Assembly (NCBI GenBank): GCA_963377175.1
Contig: CAUJNA010003323.1
Span: 442,938 to 506,937 of the forward strand
From: Effrenium voratum
Lineage: Eukaryota > Sar > Dinophyceae > Suessiales > Symbiodiniaceae
DNA: 64,000 nt
Direction: 5' to 3'
Shown here: piece after piece, positions 1 to 8,103 of the stretch
How the letters are laid out: the number at the start of each line of letters is the position of its first letter
Numbering within the stretch: the first letter of the stretch is position 1
Notes under the pieces: model-generated
Databases searched by the model: none
Told to the model about the DNA's origin: nothing
Seen by the model: only the letters and a program-made list of their open reading frames with translations
Translations under genes and position numbers: made by a program

Positions 1-71
1 GGAGTGAGTTCCCACGGCCATCAACGGCCGTCCAGGATGTTTTCAGAACTCCTCCGAGATCTAATCCAATC

Positions 72-2984
72 ATGGTTGATTTGTCCACTCCTCGAGATCG
101 CGGATCAGGATTTGGTCCTGCGAGTGAGGAGCAACCCAACGAGGTTGCTGATCTTGTAACAGCCCTTGAAAGAGGGAGAGTGGATTCTTCGGTAAGTGCG
201 ATCATTCATCGCCTGGTTGCTAAGGTCGAAGACCTTGGGCGTAGGAATGATAGAAGTGATCAATGCATCAAGCAGCTCTCCACTGAGGTCAACTCGTGGA
301 GGGCCAAATACGATCAATGCGTCCATGTGAGTAGCACGTGTACACAGGCTGCGAACGCGGCCATGCAGCTGTCACAAGGGACTAAGGACATCGTGACCGA
401 GCTTGGCCAACGCGTCAAGATCGTTGCCGATCGCATGATAAGCATAGGCGATGCCCTAAACGAGCGAGCCAGCTATGATGATGTTGCTCGCTCCATCACC
501 CAGGTTCAAACTGTTTTTGAATCTCTTTCTGATCGAGTAACCGGGCTTATAGCTCGTGTTGATATGATCGAGAGATCTCTAGTGGAGAGCCAATCCAACC
601 ATCCTGCGATTGGTGGAGTAAACCTCAAAATCGAGGACCTGTCCACTAGGGTATGTCAGATTGATAGGATGATGCAAGATGTCGAACAACGCTGGACCAA
701 TAATAGGGACGGCATAAAGTGGGTTAAAGACCAACTTTATGAGACACAAGCCAACCTTGAGATAAAGTCAAGGGACTGCAAATCCTACACGGACAAGCAA
801 AATACTCATAACATGGCCGTTTCGACTACGCTCAACAGTAAGCTCGAGCAAATGCTCGAGGTGCTGGGTAATACGGCCCAGAGAATTAACTCCCTCGAGT
901 CAAGGCACTCGAGCCAGGCCTCAAGTAGTGGATTGAACGATCACACAGGAGGAAGGCGTGCCGCGTCCCGTACTCCGGATAAGCGGCCACCTCCACCTGG
1001 CCCTCCTGATGATGATCCTCCACCACCTCCTCCTCCAGATTGGCAAAGCCCAGGAGGAGGGGGGAAGAAGAGTGCTGCCGGTGGGAACCCTGGCAACCCT
1101 GGTAAACCCAGATGTAAATATGTAGGTGATGGATATAATCATCTCATGGCTGAGTTTCACTGCAAGGGATGCAGAGGTGATATTTGTGAGTATTGTTTCT
1201 CGTTTAAAGAGAACCTGTGTGAAGAGTGTTCCCGTAACGGGCCCCGATGCGGAGTCTGTAGGGAGAGCTCGTTCCTGACCAAGGGAATTGAGTGTCAGTT
1301 TTGTAAGACCTACTACTGCACCAGACATTCTGCTGGGCAGGATGACTACAGGAGATTTGGATTTGTCCAGGGTCCCTGTTGTCTTGCGTGCCTTAGGGAC
1401 GAAACTAGGAGAAGAAGGGATCCCGATGGTAACCGTGTCAGGAATAGGTCGCCTGGGGGCGTACCTGAGACGAACCCGACGCGGTCGTTCTCGCCGCCTC
1501 TGCGGCCACCCGTTGACAGATTCCGTGACACCCCAACTGGGGGTCAACCCAACGCGGCTGACCTTCAGAGTCCTCCGAAGGCTACGCAACCCGTGCCCCT
1601 GGATAAACGTGAAACCGGATATTATCCAGGATTTGATCCCAACGGTACAAGGCCAAAGGATCCTTCAGGCCTTGAGCCGCCGACCATGCGTGGCCCCGAT
1701 CCTCCTGACAAGAAATGTCGGATGTGTGATCGGGATATTCCTGACCCCAGCAAAATTGAGGAATGTAAGATATGCATGAAAAGGGCATGTGAGATTTGCA
1801 TTCCGAAGGCTACTCGCCTTTGTCCTGTATGTGCATTGTCAATCGGTAGTTCTCAGGTTCCACAGCATCTTTTCGGAACTGGTGGCGGCGGGTACAGTAG
1901 CCACCATGATCCGAACTGTACAGCTGCGACTAAGTGCATTCCCATAGACCTCCCGCCAGAGCCCGACGCGGCTGGGCTGAGGGTATGGATAGCCAATATG
2001 AAGGAAGCTGTTAGCAATGCCTACAGCTATGATGGACTTTACGTCATCAATTGGCTAACTGAAGTCGAGAAGGCAAAGACCTTTGATGAGCTGGATGGGG
2101 AATGTAAATACCACATCCTTGAAGCCAGGTTCAATGCAGCCATTCGGAAGTGCATCAAGACTGTTGCAATTATCGATAAGATTAATCGTCTCACCGAAGC
2201 CGCTCAACGCTCCAACAATCGCATCAAGAGTAGGCAGATCCTGTGGCTCTTATACGACCACTTAAGGACTGCAAATATCGGAGAGCAATCATTCAGGATA
2301 ATCGAGCTCTCAAACTTGCGATGCAGTGTTTCATCTTTCTATACTGAAGAGGAGCGACTTGAAAGGTTCATCGCGAAGTGGGATCACATCCTTGCGGGTC
2401 TCGATGAACCGCTGACCGAGCAGGTAAAGCGGTCGCTATTCAGTGAGAAGGTTAGACACCTCAACTGTTTGGCTCATGATATCAGGGAATGGGATAGGAA
2501 CATATCCAACCCTGATGTTTGTAGCTATGAATGGCTTCGTGCTCGTTGTAAGAACGAAATTGACCGCTGGAGGGTTCGTAAGAATCAGGTCAATATGCAC
2601 AAAGACTTTTACGAACGATCTCAGTCCAGGGACAGAGCCCAGAAACCTGGTGCTCCTGGTCCTCCCGTAGGAGACGATCTCCGTTTGGAGATTCCCATAG
2701 GCCTAATCGGCCTCCTAGCGATCCAAGGAAGAGGACCGGTAATACCCCAAGTCCTCATCGAAGGGACAGGTACTCTCCCAGGAATCGGGAGCAGGACAAG
2801 CGGCGTACGCCTAGCCCTAGGGGCGAGCCCCCAAGGAGGCCCAGATCTACGTCGCCCGGTGCTCCTGCGATTGATGCGTGCAGGGACTTCGCGCGTGGAT
2901 ACTGTTCGCGCGGACAAGAGTGCAAATTCGCACACACAAGAACTGGGAGTTCCGATGCGAAACGCAAGGAGCGTCCTCCCCTGA
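72..2984 (+). CDS. Gag-like structural protein with coiled coil and two Cys-rich zinc clusters
   Basis: The start is the ATG at 72. Residues about 20-285 are polar and heptad-like and probably form coiled coils for particle assembly. Residues 300-340 are Pro-rich, followed by a Cys/His cluster at residues 345-446 with repeated CxxC pairs resembling stacked RING or B-box fingers. A second cluster at residues 547-595 begins CRMCDRDIP and has four CxxC pairs. Residues about 620-860 are an alpha-helical region without recognisable motifs, in the place expected for a capsid. From about residue 865 the frame stops making sense: the Arg/Ser-rich tail with two CCCH fingers continues in the -1 frame (2582-3208), so the last 100 or so residues of this ORF are probably not real. 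Most copia Gags are shorter and lack RING-like clusters, which makes this one unusual. Its role as Gag is inferred from position and architecture, not from a capsid signature. Confidence 0.7.
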   Translation: MVDLSTPRDRGSGFGPASEEQPNEVADLVTALERGRVDSSVSAIIHRLVAKVEDLGRRNDRSDQCIKQLSTEVNSWRAKYDQCVHVSSTCTQAANAAMQLSQGTKDIVTELGQRVKIVADRMISIGDALNERASYDDVARSITQVQTVFESLSDRVTGLIARVDMIERSLVESQSNHPAIGGVNLKIEDLSTRVCQIDRMMQDVEQRWTNNRDGIKWVKDQLYETQANLEIKSRDCKSYTDKQNTHNMAVSTTLNSKLEQMLEVLGNTAQRINSLESRHSSQASSSGLNDHTGGRRAASRTPDKRPPPPGPPDDDPPPPPPPDWQSPGGGGKKSAAGGNPGNPGKPRCKYVGDGYNHLMAEFHCKGCRGDICEYCFSFKENLCEECSRNGPRCGVCRESSFLTKGIECQFCKTYYCTRHSAGQDDYRRFGFVQGPCCLACLRDETRRRRDPDGNRVRNRSPGGVPETNPTRSFSPPLRPPVDRFRDTPTGGQPNAADLQSPPKATQPVPLDKRETGYYPGFDPNGTRPKDPSGLEPPTMRGPDPPDKKCRMCDRDIPDPSKIEECKICMKRACEICIPKATRLCPVCALSIGSSQVPQHLFGTGGGGYSSHHDPNCTAATKCIPIDLPPEPDAAGLRVWIANMKEAVSNAYSYDGLYVINWLTEVEKAKTFDELDGECKYHILEARFNAAIRKCIKTVAIIDKINRLTEAAQRSNNRIKSRQILWLLYDHLRTANIGEQSFRIIELSNLRCSVSSFYTEEERLERFIAKWDHILAGLDEPLTEQVKRSLFSEKVRHLNCLAHDIREWDRNISNPDVCSYEWLRARCKNEIDRWRVRKNQVNMHKDFYERSQSRDRAQKPGAPGPPVGDDLRLEIPIGLIGLLAIQGRGPVIPQVLIEGTGTLPGIGSRTSGVRLALGASPQGGPDLRRPVLLRLMRAGTSRVDTVRADKSANSHTQELGVPMRNARSVLP

Positions 2985-3208
2985 TTCCAGGGTATTGCGC
3001 CCAATGGGTTTCCTATGGAAAGTGCATGAGGGATAAGTGTGATTACAAGCATGCAAAGCCACCTGAGCATTTGCTGAAAGAAGCGAAGCAACACACTGCG
3101 GCCCCAGCGACCGAGTCTGCCGATGCGCAACCCGAGTCTGCTGAACCTACTACCACTGCTGACGACAGGACATATAGTCCTGCCCCTGATTTGTCAGCGG
3201 GTTTTTGA
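2582..3208 (+). CDS. Nucleocapsid-like Gag tail with two CCCH zinc fingers (separate frame)
   Basis: This frame is open from 2582 to the TGA at 3206-3208 and has no ATG of its own at the start, so it must be reached from the upstream Gag frame by a one-base shift around 2640-2670. It is rich in Arg-Ser and Ser-Pro dipeptides, like an SR domain. A CCCH finger with C-x7-C-x5-C-x3-H spacing follows at about 2876-2935, and a second with C-x8-C-x4-C-x3-H at 2996-3053. CCCH fingers bind RNA, so this part probably replaces the CCHC zinc knuckle of ordinary Gag. No slippery sequence is visible where the frames join, so a one-base deletion or an assembly error is more likely there than programmed shifting. 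Confidence 0.65.
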   Translation, partial: ESGQYAQRLLRTISVQGQSPETWCSWSSRRRRSPFGDSHRPNRPPSDPRKRTGNTPSPHRRDRYSPRNREQDKRRTPSPRGEPPRRPRSTSPGAPAIDACRDFARGYCSRGQECKFAHTRTGSSDAKRKERPPLIPGYCAQWVSYGKCMRDKCDYKHAKPPEHLLKEAKQHTAAPATESADAQPESAEPTTTADDRTYSPAPDLSAGF

Positions 3209-5358
3209 GAGGGGCGGGCCGTCACCCTCAGGCTATAGGGCTTGTTGCCTGCCCTGCTCATCCCATAGCCAAGGCATTTGAAGAGTATAGAGCTCGGTTT
3301 CAACGCCCTGAAGGGACAATGGAGTGGTCAGTGACCACTATTGGCGCTCGTACACTGCAAGGTACGTGTCCGGGCGGCCCGAATATCAGAGCTGTAATTC
3401 GCAGACGAACGATTCGTCTCTCGGACAACGCTCTGATTGATGATGTCGATTTGAGTGTACCGACTCGCAAATCCGTTTTATTCAGACGGATTCCTGGGCC
3501 AATTGACATTAGGACGGATTTCTATTACCTGCCCGGTAAATGCGGCCAGTATAACTCTGAGCTCGCAAAGGCAGTGAGGATTAAGCTCACTGCTCACAGG
3601 CTGAGTTTCAATGACAATGCTGAAATTCAGCAAGTTGAGAATATAAGGACACGTGACGAGCCTAGGCCGATCATGAATCGGCGGTCGCATTCTCACCCCA
3701 TTCACCCGGATAGGTTGCGTCAACCTCCCGAGGTGATTGCGATGTCCGAGGAAAATGCTAGAATCCTAGCTGCCACTACTAGACAGATTGTACAGTTGCA
3801 ATTAGGTGAGTATGTGCCTGATAATAGGTGGGCTCGTCGCCCTCGAATGATCAGGGAAAATGTTCCTGATCAGATGCCTGCTATGCCTGGCCCTCAAATC
3901 GAAATCCGGTGGCTTGCTGACACTGGGTGTCCTTTCGACTTGGTCGGGATGCACGACATTCCCGCGCAGGATCATCGCCACATCAAGAATGGACGAACTC
4001 AACATTCCTTGCAAACCGCAAATGGTGTTGCTGGGACTCAAGGTAGAGTTGATGCAACTGTTGAGTCACTTGACGAGGATATTGAAGCCTTCGTCATGGG
4101 TAATACACCCTCGATTGTATCGATAGGACGTAGGTGCGTGGATTTTGGATACAGTTTCCGGTGGGATGCTTTTGAGACGCCTGTTCTCATCTGCCCATCC
4201 GGGAGAACTGTTAGGCTCGACGTTATAAACAACGTCCCATACCTGCCTAAAGGGCCGGTTATGTTTGGAGCCCCGAACTTAGATGCATGTCCTGCGATAC
4301 CGGCAATGCCCGGTCCAGTAATTGCCATGAACGATTCACTGTACCCTGCAGCTCCCTCTGAGGCCGACGCGCCTGACGAGGGGGGTGAAGTTGTTGAAAT
4401 CAAACACCCTGAGGGCTACAGGACCGAAGCCCAGTTACGTGCTGAAGCTAAAACGCTTCAACACATGATGTCACATTTGCCAAAGAATCCTTTTTGCCCA
4501 CATTGCCAACGCGCAAAGATGGAGAACGTGCGTTTGCACCGCCGGGGCGGTGCCGACGCGCATGAATGCACGAAATTCGGTGATATTGTCACTGTTGACA
4601 CGATGGTGTTACACGGTTTAAAGGACCGTGGTGTGAATGGTGAAACGGACGCAGTCGTGTTTTACGATCTTGCGACCAAGTACATAGATGTACTCCCTGT
4701 TTTTAGTCGCTCTGTACCTAATACGGTAGAAGCCTTTCACAAGTTTATGGGTCCCGAACCCAAGATTGGTCTGTTATACTCGGACCAAGCCAGAGAGTTT
4801 CTTGCGGCTACTCGCCGAATGGCTTGGGTGCATCACATGTCCACACCCGGAATGCCAAAGACGAATGGCATCATTGAAAACAAAGTGAAGCTAGTTCTGC
4901 ATGGAGCAAGAGTACTCCTCAGACAAGCCGGCTTATCGCCCAAATGGTGGCCATTTGCCGTTCGCGCATTTTGCGCGGCCAGAAATCTCGAAAATCGAGG
5001 TGAAGGAACCGCATGGGGAAAGAGAAACGATGACAGGGATTTTCCCGGTCAACTCATCCCATTCGGATGTCTTGTTGATTTCAAGCCAATCGCGCCAAAA
5101 CCGCGTAGGCTCGAAAAGGGGGGGCTCAAAAACGCCTCCGAACGGGACGAACATCACAAAGCTGATGAAGTTCCTACAAAAGATCACTGGATCTTCGATG
5201 AAGAATCTGGCAAACTCGTCAGAGTGCACGTTGAACCAAGGACTAAGCTATTCAAAGCTGACAGCGTTGATGCTCCAATCGAGCATATTCGTCTCACCGC
5301 TGACCGTGATACATGGGTTCAGTATGATGAGGAAAATGGAGAAATGATCACTCCGTAG
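3190..5358 (+). CDS. Pol part 1: aspartic protease and integrase
   Basis: Residues are counted from 3205. A retropepsin-type active site WLADTGCPFDLV has its catalytic Asp at residue 239. The integrase N-terminal zinc-binding motif is H420-x3-H424-x6-C431-x2-C434, in the context HLPKNPFCPHC typical of dinoflagellate copia elements. The catalytic core has D465 (TVDT), D527 (YSDQ) and E558 (NGIIEN). The last two are 30 residues apart, slightly less than the classic 35. All three acidic residues are present, so this part could be active. Near 5182 begins a DHW-x2-DEES module with a following RxHxxPRxxLF pattern that recurs further on. The frame stops at 5356-5358 while the protein continues in another frame from 5331. 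There is no ATG at the start, consistent with expression as a Gag-Pol frameshift product. Confidence 0.85.
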   Translation, partial: FVSGFLRGAGRHPQAIGLVACPAHPIAKAFEEYRARFQRPEGTMEWSVTTIGARTLQGTCPGGPNIRAVIRRRTIRLSDNALIDDVDLSVPTRKSVLFRRIPGPIDIRTDFYYLPGKCGQYNSELAKAVRIKLTAHRLSFNDNAEIQQVENIRTRDEPRPIMNRRSHSHPIHPDRLRQPPEVIAMSEENARILAATTRQIVQLQLGEYVPDNRWARRPRMIRENVPDQMPAMPGPQIEIRWLADTGCPFDLVGMHDIPAQDHRHIKNGRTQHSLQTANGVAGTQGRVDATVESLDEDIEAFVMGNTPSIVSIGRRCVDFGYSFRWDAFETPVLICPSGRTVRLDVINNVPYLPKGPVMFGAPNLDACPAIPAMPGPVIAMNDSLYPAAPSEADAPDEGGEVVEIKHPEGYRTEAQLRAEAKTLQHMMSHLPKNPFCPHCQRAKMENVRLHRRGGADAHECTKFGDIVTVDTMVLHGLKDRGVNGETDAVVFYDLATKYIDVLPVFSRSVPNTVEAFHKFMGPEPKIGLLYSDQAREFLAATRRMAWVHHMSTPGMPKTNGIIENKVKLVLHGARVLLRQAGLSPKWWPFAVRAFCAARNLENRGEGTAWGKRNDDRDFPGQLIPFGCLVDFKPIAPKPRRLEKGGLKNASERDEHHKADEVPTKDHWIFDEESGKLVRVHVEPRTKLFKADSVDAPIEHIRLTADRDTWVQYDEENGEMITP
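3199..3205 (+). promoter_or_regulatory. Putative -1 ribosomal frameshift heptamer (G GGT TTT) at Gag-Pol junction
   Basis: In the Gag-tail frame the codons are GGT TTT TGA. The heptamer GGGTTTT has the X XXY YYZ form of known -1 slippery sites and lies directly before the TGA stop at 3206-3208. Slipping one base back continues into the protease-integrase frame, which is open only from 3190 because of a TGA at 3187-3189. The overlap is thus 19 bases and the heptamer lies inside it. A single lost T or G in the G3T5 run would give the same appearance, so a homopolymer deletion or assembly error is the alternative. I did not establish a stimulatory pseudoknot downstream. Confidence 0.5.
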
Positions 5359-6401
5359 ACTGGAGATACGGTCCAGATTCCACCAAGGAGCTAAAAGCCC
5401 CGTGGACTGGCGAGACGTATTTCACTGTAAAGCCAAAAGAATTTGACCCTCTTGAGGACTCTGATTACGAGCCCGAAGGAGATGATGAACTAGCTGATGA
5501 TTCAGGGCCGTCCGATCACGGAGAGGACGAGTACAGCAACGTGCCCGCTATGCCGGCACAGAAGATTGACCCTGCATCTAAAGCGCCCAAATTCGGGCCA
5601 GTGTCAAAGCCTGGAATTTTCCTGGGTTATAGATTAGAGCCCGGTGGCCAGTGGAAGGGCGACTACTACGTTGCCGATCTTGAACACTTTAGGAACGGAT
5701 TTTCCCGACCCAGTGTTCATCAAGTCAAAAGAATTTGGCGGAACCCCGAAGAGGGATACGTTTTTCCCATGTTGGCCGCCTATGAGCGTCTGACTAGGGA
5801 GGTCCAGCTCCTAGATACTGGAGAAGGAAAGGGTCTTCCCAAAGCGGATGCTCCCACTCAACCGGACAGCAAGCTCGATGCCGTTGGTCCGGGTACTGAT
5901 CATCCTAACGATGACAGTGGTGATCCGTTTGTTGACTCTGAAGCACCTGCTGATGTTCCTGAAAGGGACCACTGGGTGCGTGATGAAGAGTCTAAATCCT
6001 GGCACAGACACCATGTCGATGCTAGGCAAGCCTTTTTCGGGGATGATAGATCTCCACTGCCTCCTGGAGGCCCGTCCCAAGCGGATGTGGATGATTATCG
6101 TGTAACTCATCTGAAGTACATTGACTCTACGCAACAGTGTATCCGTGATGACAGGAGAATCCTGAACCCTGGACATCGAGTCAGAACTCAAAAGTTCTGG
6201 ACTGGTGTGACCATTCTGTATGATAAAGGGCATGCTCCTTCTAGGGCTCCGAGGGTCACTCTTGCCAAGTTTAAAAATAGGCTAGACAAAGTCAAAGACC
6301 TCGATGCAGGTGAGCCTAAAGCCCACACCTTACACGGTGATGAGCTTGATTATGAGCAGAAGGAGGAAAAGAAAGGAGAGGTCCTATTCTGGATCTGGTA
6401 A
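5331..6401 (+). CDS. Pol part 2: post-integrase region (separate frame)
   Basis: Open from 5331 to the TAA at 6399-6401; the first ATG at 5541 is only internal. Two blocks are recognisable. One, around 5590-5690, contains GIFLGYRLEPGGQWKGDYY, a motif frequent after the integrase core in dinoflagellate copia elements. The other, beginning at 5967, is a second DHW-x2-DEES module followed by RHHVDAR, repeating the module at 5182. Between them lies an acidic linker. The function of this region is unknown; by position it corresponds to the integrase C-terminal domain and its linker to reverse transcriptase. It joins the previous frame by a -1 step and the next by a +1 step, with no convincing slippery site at either, so both breaks are more likely lesions. 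Confidence 0.7.
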   Translation, partial: GKWRNDHSVDWRYGPDSTKELKAPWTGETYFTVKPKEFDPLEDSDYEPEGDDELADDSGPSDHGEDEYSNVPAMPAQKIDPASKAPKFGPVSKPGIFLGYRLEPGGQWKGDYYVADLEHFRNGFSRPSVHQVKRIWRNPEEGYVFPMLAAYERLTREVQLLDTGEGKGLPKADAPTQPDSKLDAVGPGTDHPNDDSGDPFVDSEAPADVPERDHWVRDEESKSWHRHHVDARQAFFGDDRSPLPPGGPSQADVDDYRVTHLKYIDSTQQCIRDDRRILNPGHRVRTQKFWTGVTILYDKGHAPSRAPRVTLAKFKNRLDKVKDLDAGEPKAHTLHGDELDYEQKEEKKGEVLFWIW

Positions 6402-8103
6402 ACCCAACTCCATTTCTTCTACTGACTGGAAAGGTATGTCCGTCGGTATGCGAAGGATATACATCGAGGCTGAAAGGGAGGAAGCTCTGAAACGAGCGCG
6501 TGCTGGCGAAGCCGCACCCTCCAAACCAGCTGGACCCGCTTTGATAAAGCGGAGATTGTTGATAGAATTTGCATGCGAACCTGACTCTAAGCTCTCCGCC
6601 ACAATGCTGGAACAGGGGGGTGACGCGATTCGCGTACACAAAGAGTCGTTCGACATTTTAAAGAATAAGGATATGACCAGATTGATTGAGATAGTCGATC
6701 AGAATCCTGGTTGTGACTTATGGGGCTCGATCCCGTGCGGACCGTGGAGTACTTGGCAGTATGTTAACTTGTCCCAGTACGGTCCCGAGTTCGCTGTAGA
6801 GCTCAACGAAGCTAGACGAACGTCGATGGTCATGTTTGCTGCTTTCCTTCGTGTCGCCAAACGCGTGCGTTTTAAGGGAGGTAGAATAGCTTTCGAGTGG
6901 CCGAGGCATTGCCTTGGTTGGAAACAGCCATTCATGAGGCGTCTAATCGACGATCCCGACATCAGGTGTGTCGATGTTGACGGTTGCGACTTTGGAATGC
7001 AAACGTCCGATGGTGTTCCCATCAGGAAGCAGTGGCGGATCGCCACTTCTTGCCCTGAACTAGCCAACGAGCTACGAGGGCGCACGTGTAGCCACGAAAT
7101 AGGCTACCCCCACGCCAGGATCGAGGGAAGCCTTACGCCCTTGACTGCGCGATATCCCATTGGGATGTGTAAAGCCGTAATTAAAGGTCTTTACGGGCAT
7201 AAGCCCTATGCGGCTGCCCCTGCTACCTTGAGCAAGGGGGACGACGCTCCTGCTGCGCCTGTTGAGGTAACGGAGGCCGATCCGTGTGCATGGAGGCGAG
7301 ACAAGGATGCCTTGCTCGTCCACATGTTGAACAGTTATGCAACTCTCCCTACTCGGCAAACGCCTGGCTCTGCGGGCTTAGATTTAAGCTCGTGCGATGA
7401 AATCATCGTTCCCGCTAAGGGAAGTGCTCTTGTGCAAACTGGATGCGCCTTTACTTTCCCAAGCGGAGTTTACGGCCGCATCGCACCGAGATCAGGTCTG
7501 GCAGTCAAGCACATGCTAGACGTAGGTGCAGGAGTAATTGACCCTGATTTCTCAGGAGAAGTGAGAGTGATGCTTTTTAATCACTCTGACTATGAGTTTC
7601 GAGTTCGACCTGGAGACAGGATCGCTCAACTCATACTCGAGAAAGTCATGATTGTTGATGCCAAGATCACCGTCAAACAACCCGACGTAACCGTCAGGGG
7701 GGTTAATGGCTTCGGCAGTACCGGCGGGTACCCTGCTGGTCCCGCCATAGGGTTAAATGGAGATCCTGTTCCGCCAATGCCCAGATCGAACAAGGCTTCG
7801 GGGCATCAACCCAACCTACAGGGCATACCAACTTTTTACGCCTGTGTAGCAAGGCCTGTGACGAAGAAGGAGCAAGCTGGTAACGACAAGGCGCGTGCAG
7901 CTCTCCTCAAGGAGTGGACAAAGCTCCGAAAGTTGGGATGTTGGGATGAGTCGAAAGTTAGAGAGTGGAAGAAAGTTGCTGCCGAAGCGCGAGCGAACGG
8001 CAAGACTGTCCATGTAGGAAGAATTTTTGACATATGTGTGGAAAAGAATCATGAACTCCCTGAGGATGATCCTAATAGGAAGTACAGGGAGAGTAGTGTT
8101 TGA
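6304..8103 (+). CDS. Pol part 3: C5-methyltransferase-like domain, dUTPase, start of reverse transcriptase
   Basis: Residues are counted from the ATG at 6304, which is internal to the polyprotein. Residues 85-300 resemble a cytosine-C5 methyltransferase: LLIEFACEP (motif I-like), SIPCGPWS at 142-149 (motif IV with its Pro-Cys), FEWP at 197-200 in the place of ENV, and PIRKQWRIATS (motif VIII-like). Residues 340-475 are a dUTPase with all five motifs: AGLDLSS at 357, APRSGLAVKH at 394, GAGVIDPDFSGEV at 408 with catalytic Asp413, RPGDRIAQLI at 435, and RGVNGFGSTGG at 465. The dUTPase should hydrolyse dUTP and keep uracil out of the cDNA. From about residue 510 the copia RT begins (ARPVTKKEQ...). 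It breaks at about 8085 and continues in the next frame. The methyltransferase activity is uncertain because motif VI lacks Asn and Val. Confidence 0.8.
   Translation: MQVSLKPTPYTVMSLIMSRRRKRKERSYSGSGKPNSISSTDWKGMSVGMRRIYIEAEREEALKRARAGEAAPSKPAGPALIKRRLLIEFACEPDSKLSATMLEQGGDAIRVHKESFDILKNKDMTRLIEIVDQNPGCDLWGSIPCGPWSTWQYVNLSQYGPEFAVELNEARRTSMVMFAAFLRVAKRVRFKGGRIAFEWPRHCLGWKQPFMRRLIDDPDIRCVDVDGCDFGMQTSDGVPIRKQWRIATSCPELANELRGRTCSHEIGYPHARIEGSLTPLTARYPIGMCKAVIKGLYGHKPYAAAPATLSKGDDAPAAPVEVTEADPCAWRRDKDALLVHMLNSYATLPTRQTPGSAGLDLSSCDEIIVPAKGSALVQTGCAFTFPSGVYGRIAPRSGLAVKHMLDVGAGVIDPDFSGEVRVMLFNHSDYEFRVRPGDRIAQLILEKVMIVDAKITVKQPDVTVRGVNGFGSTGGYPAGPAIGLNGDPVPPMPRSNKASGHQPNLQGIPTFYACVARPVTKKEQAGNDKARAALLKEWTKLRKLGCWDESKVREWKKVAAEARANGKTVHVGRIFDICVEKNHELPEDDPNRKYRESSV

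Noticed and set aside
5331..5337. GGAAAAT as a second -1 frameshift site
   Set aside because: Slipping would mispair the P-site tRNA at the middle base; it does not fit X XXY YYZ. A one-base lesion is simpler.
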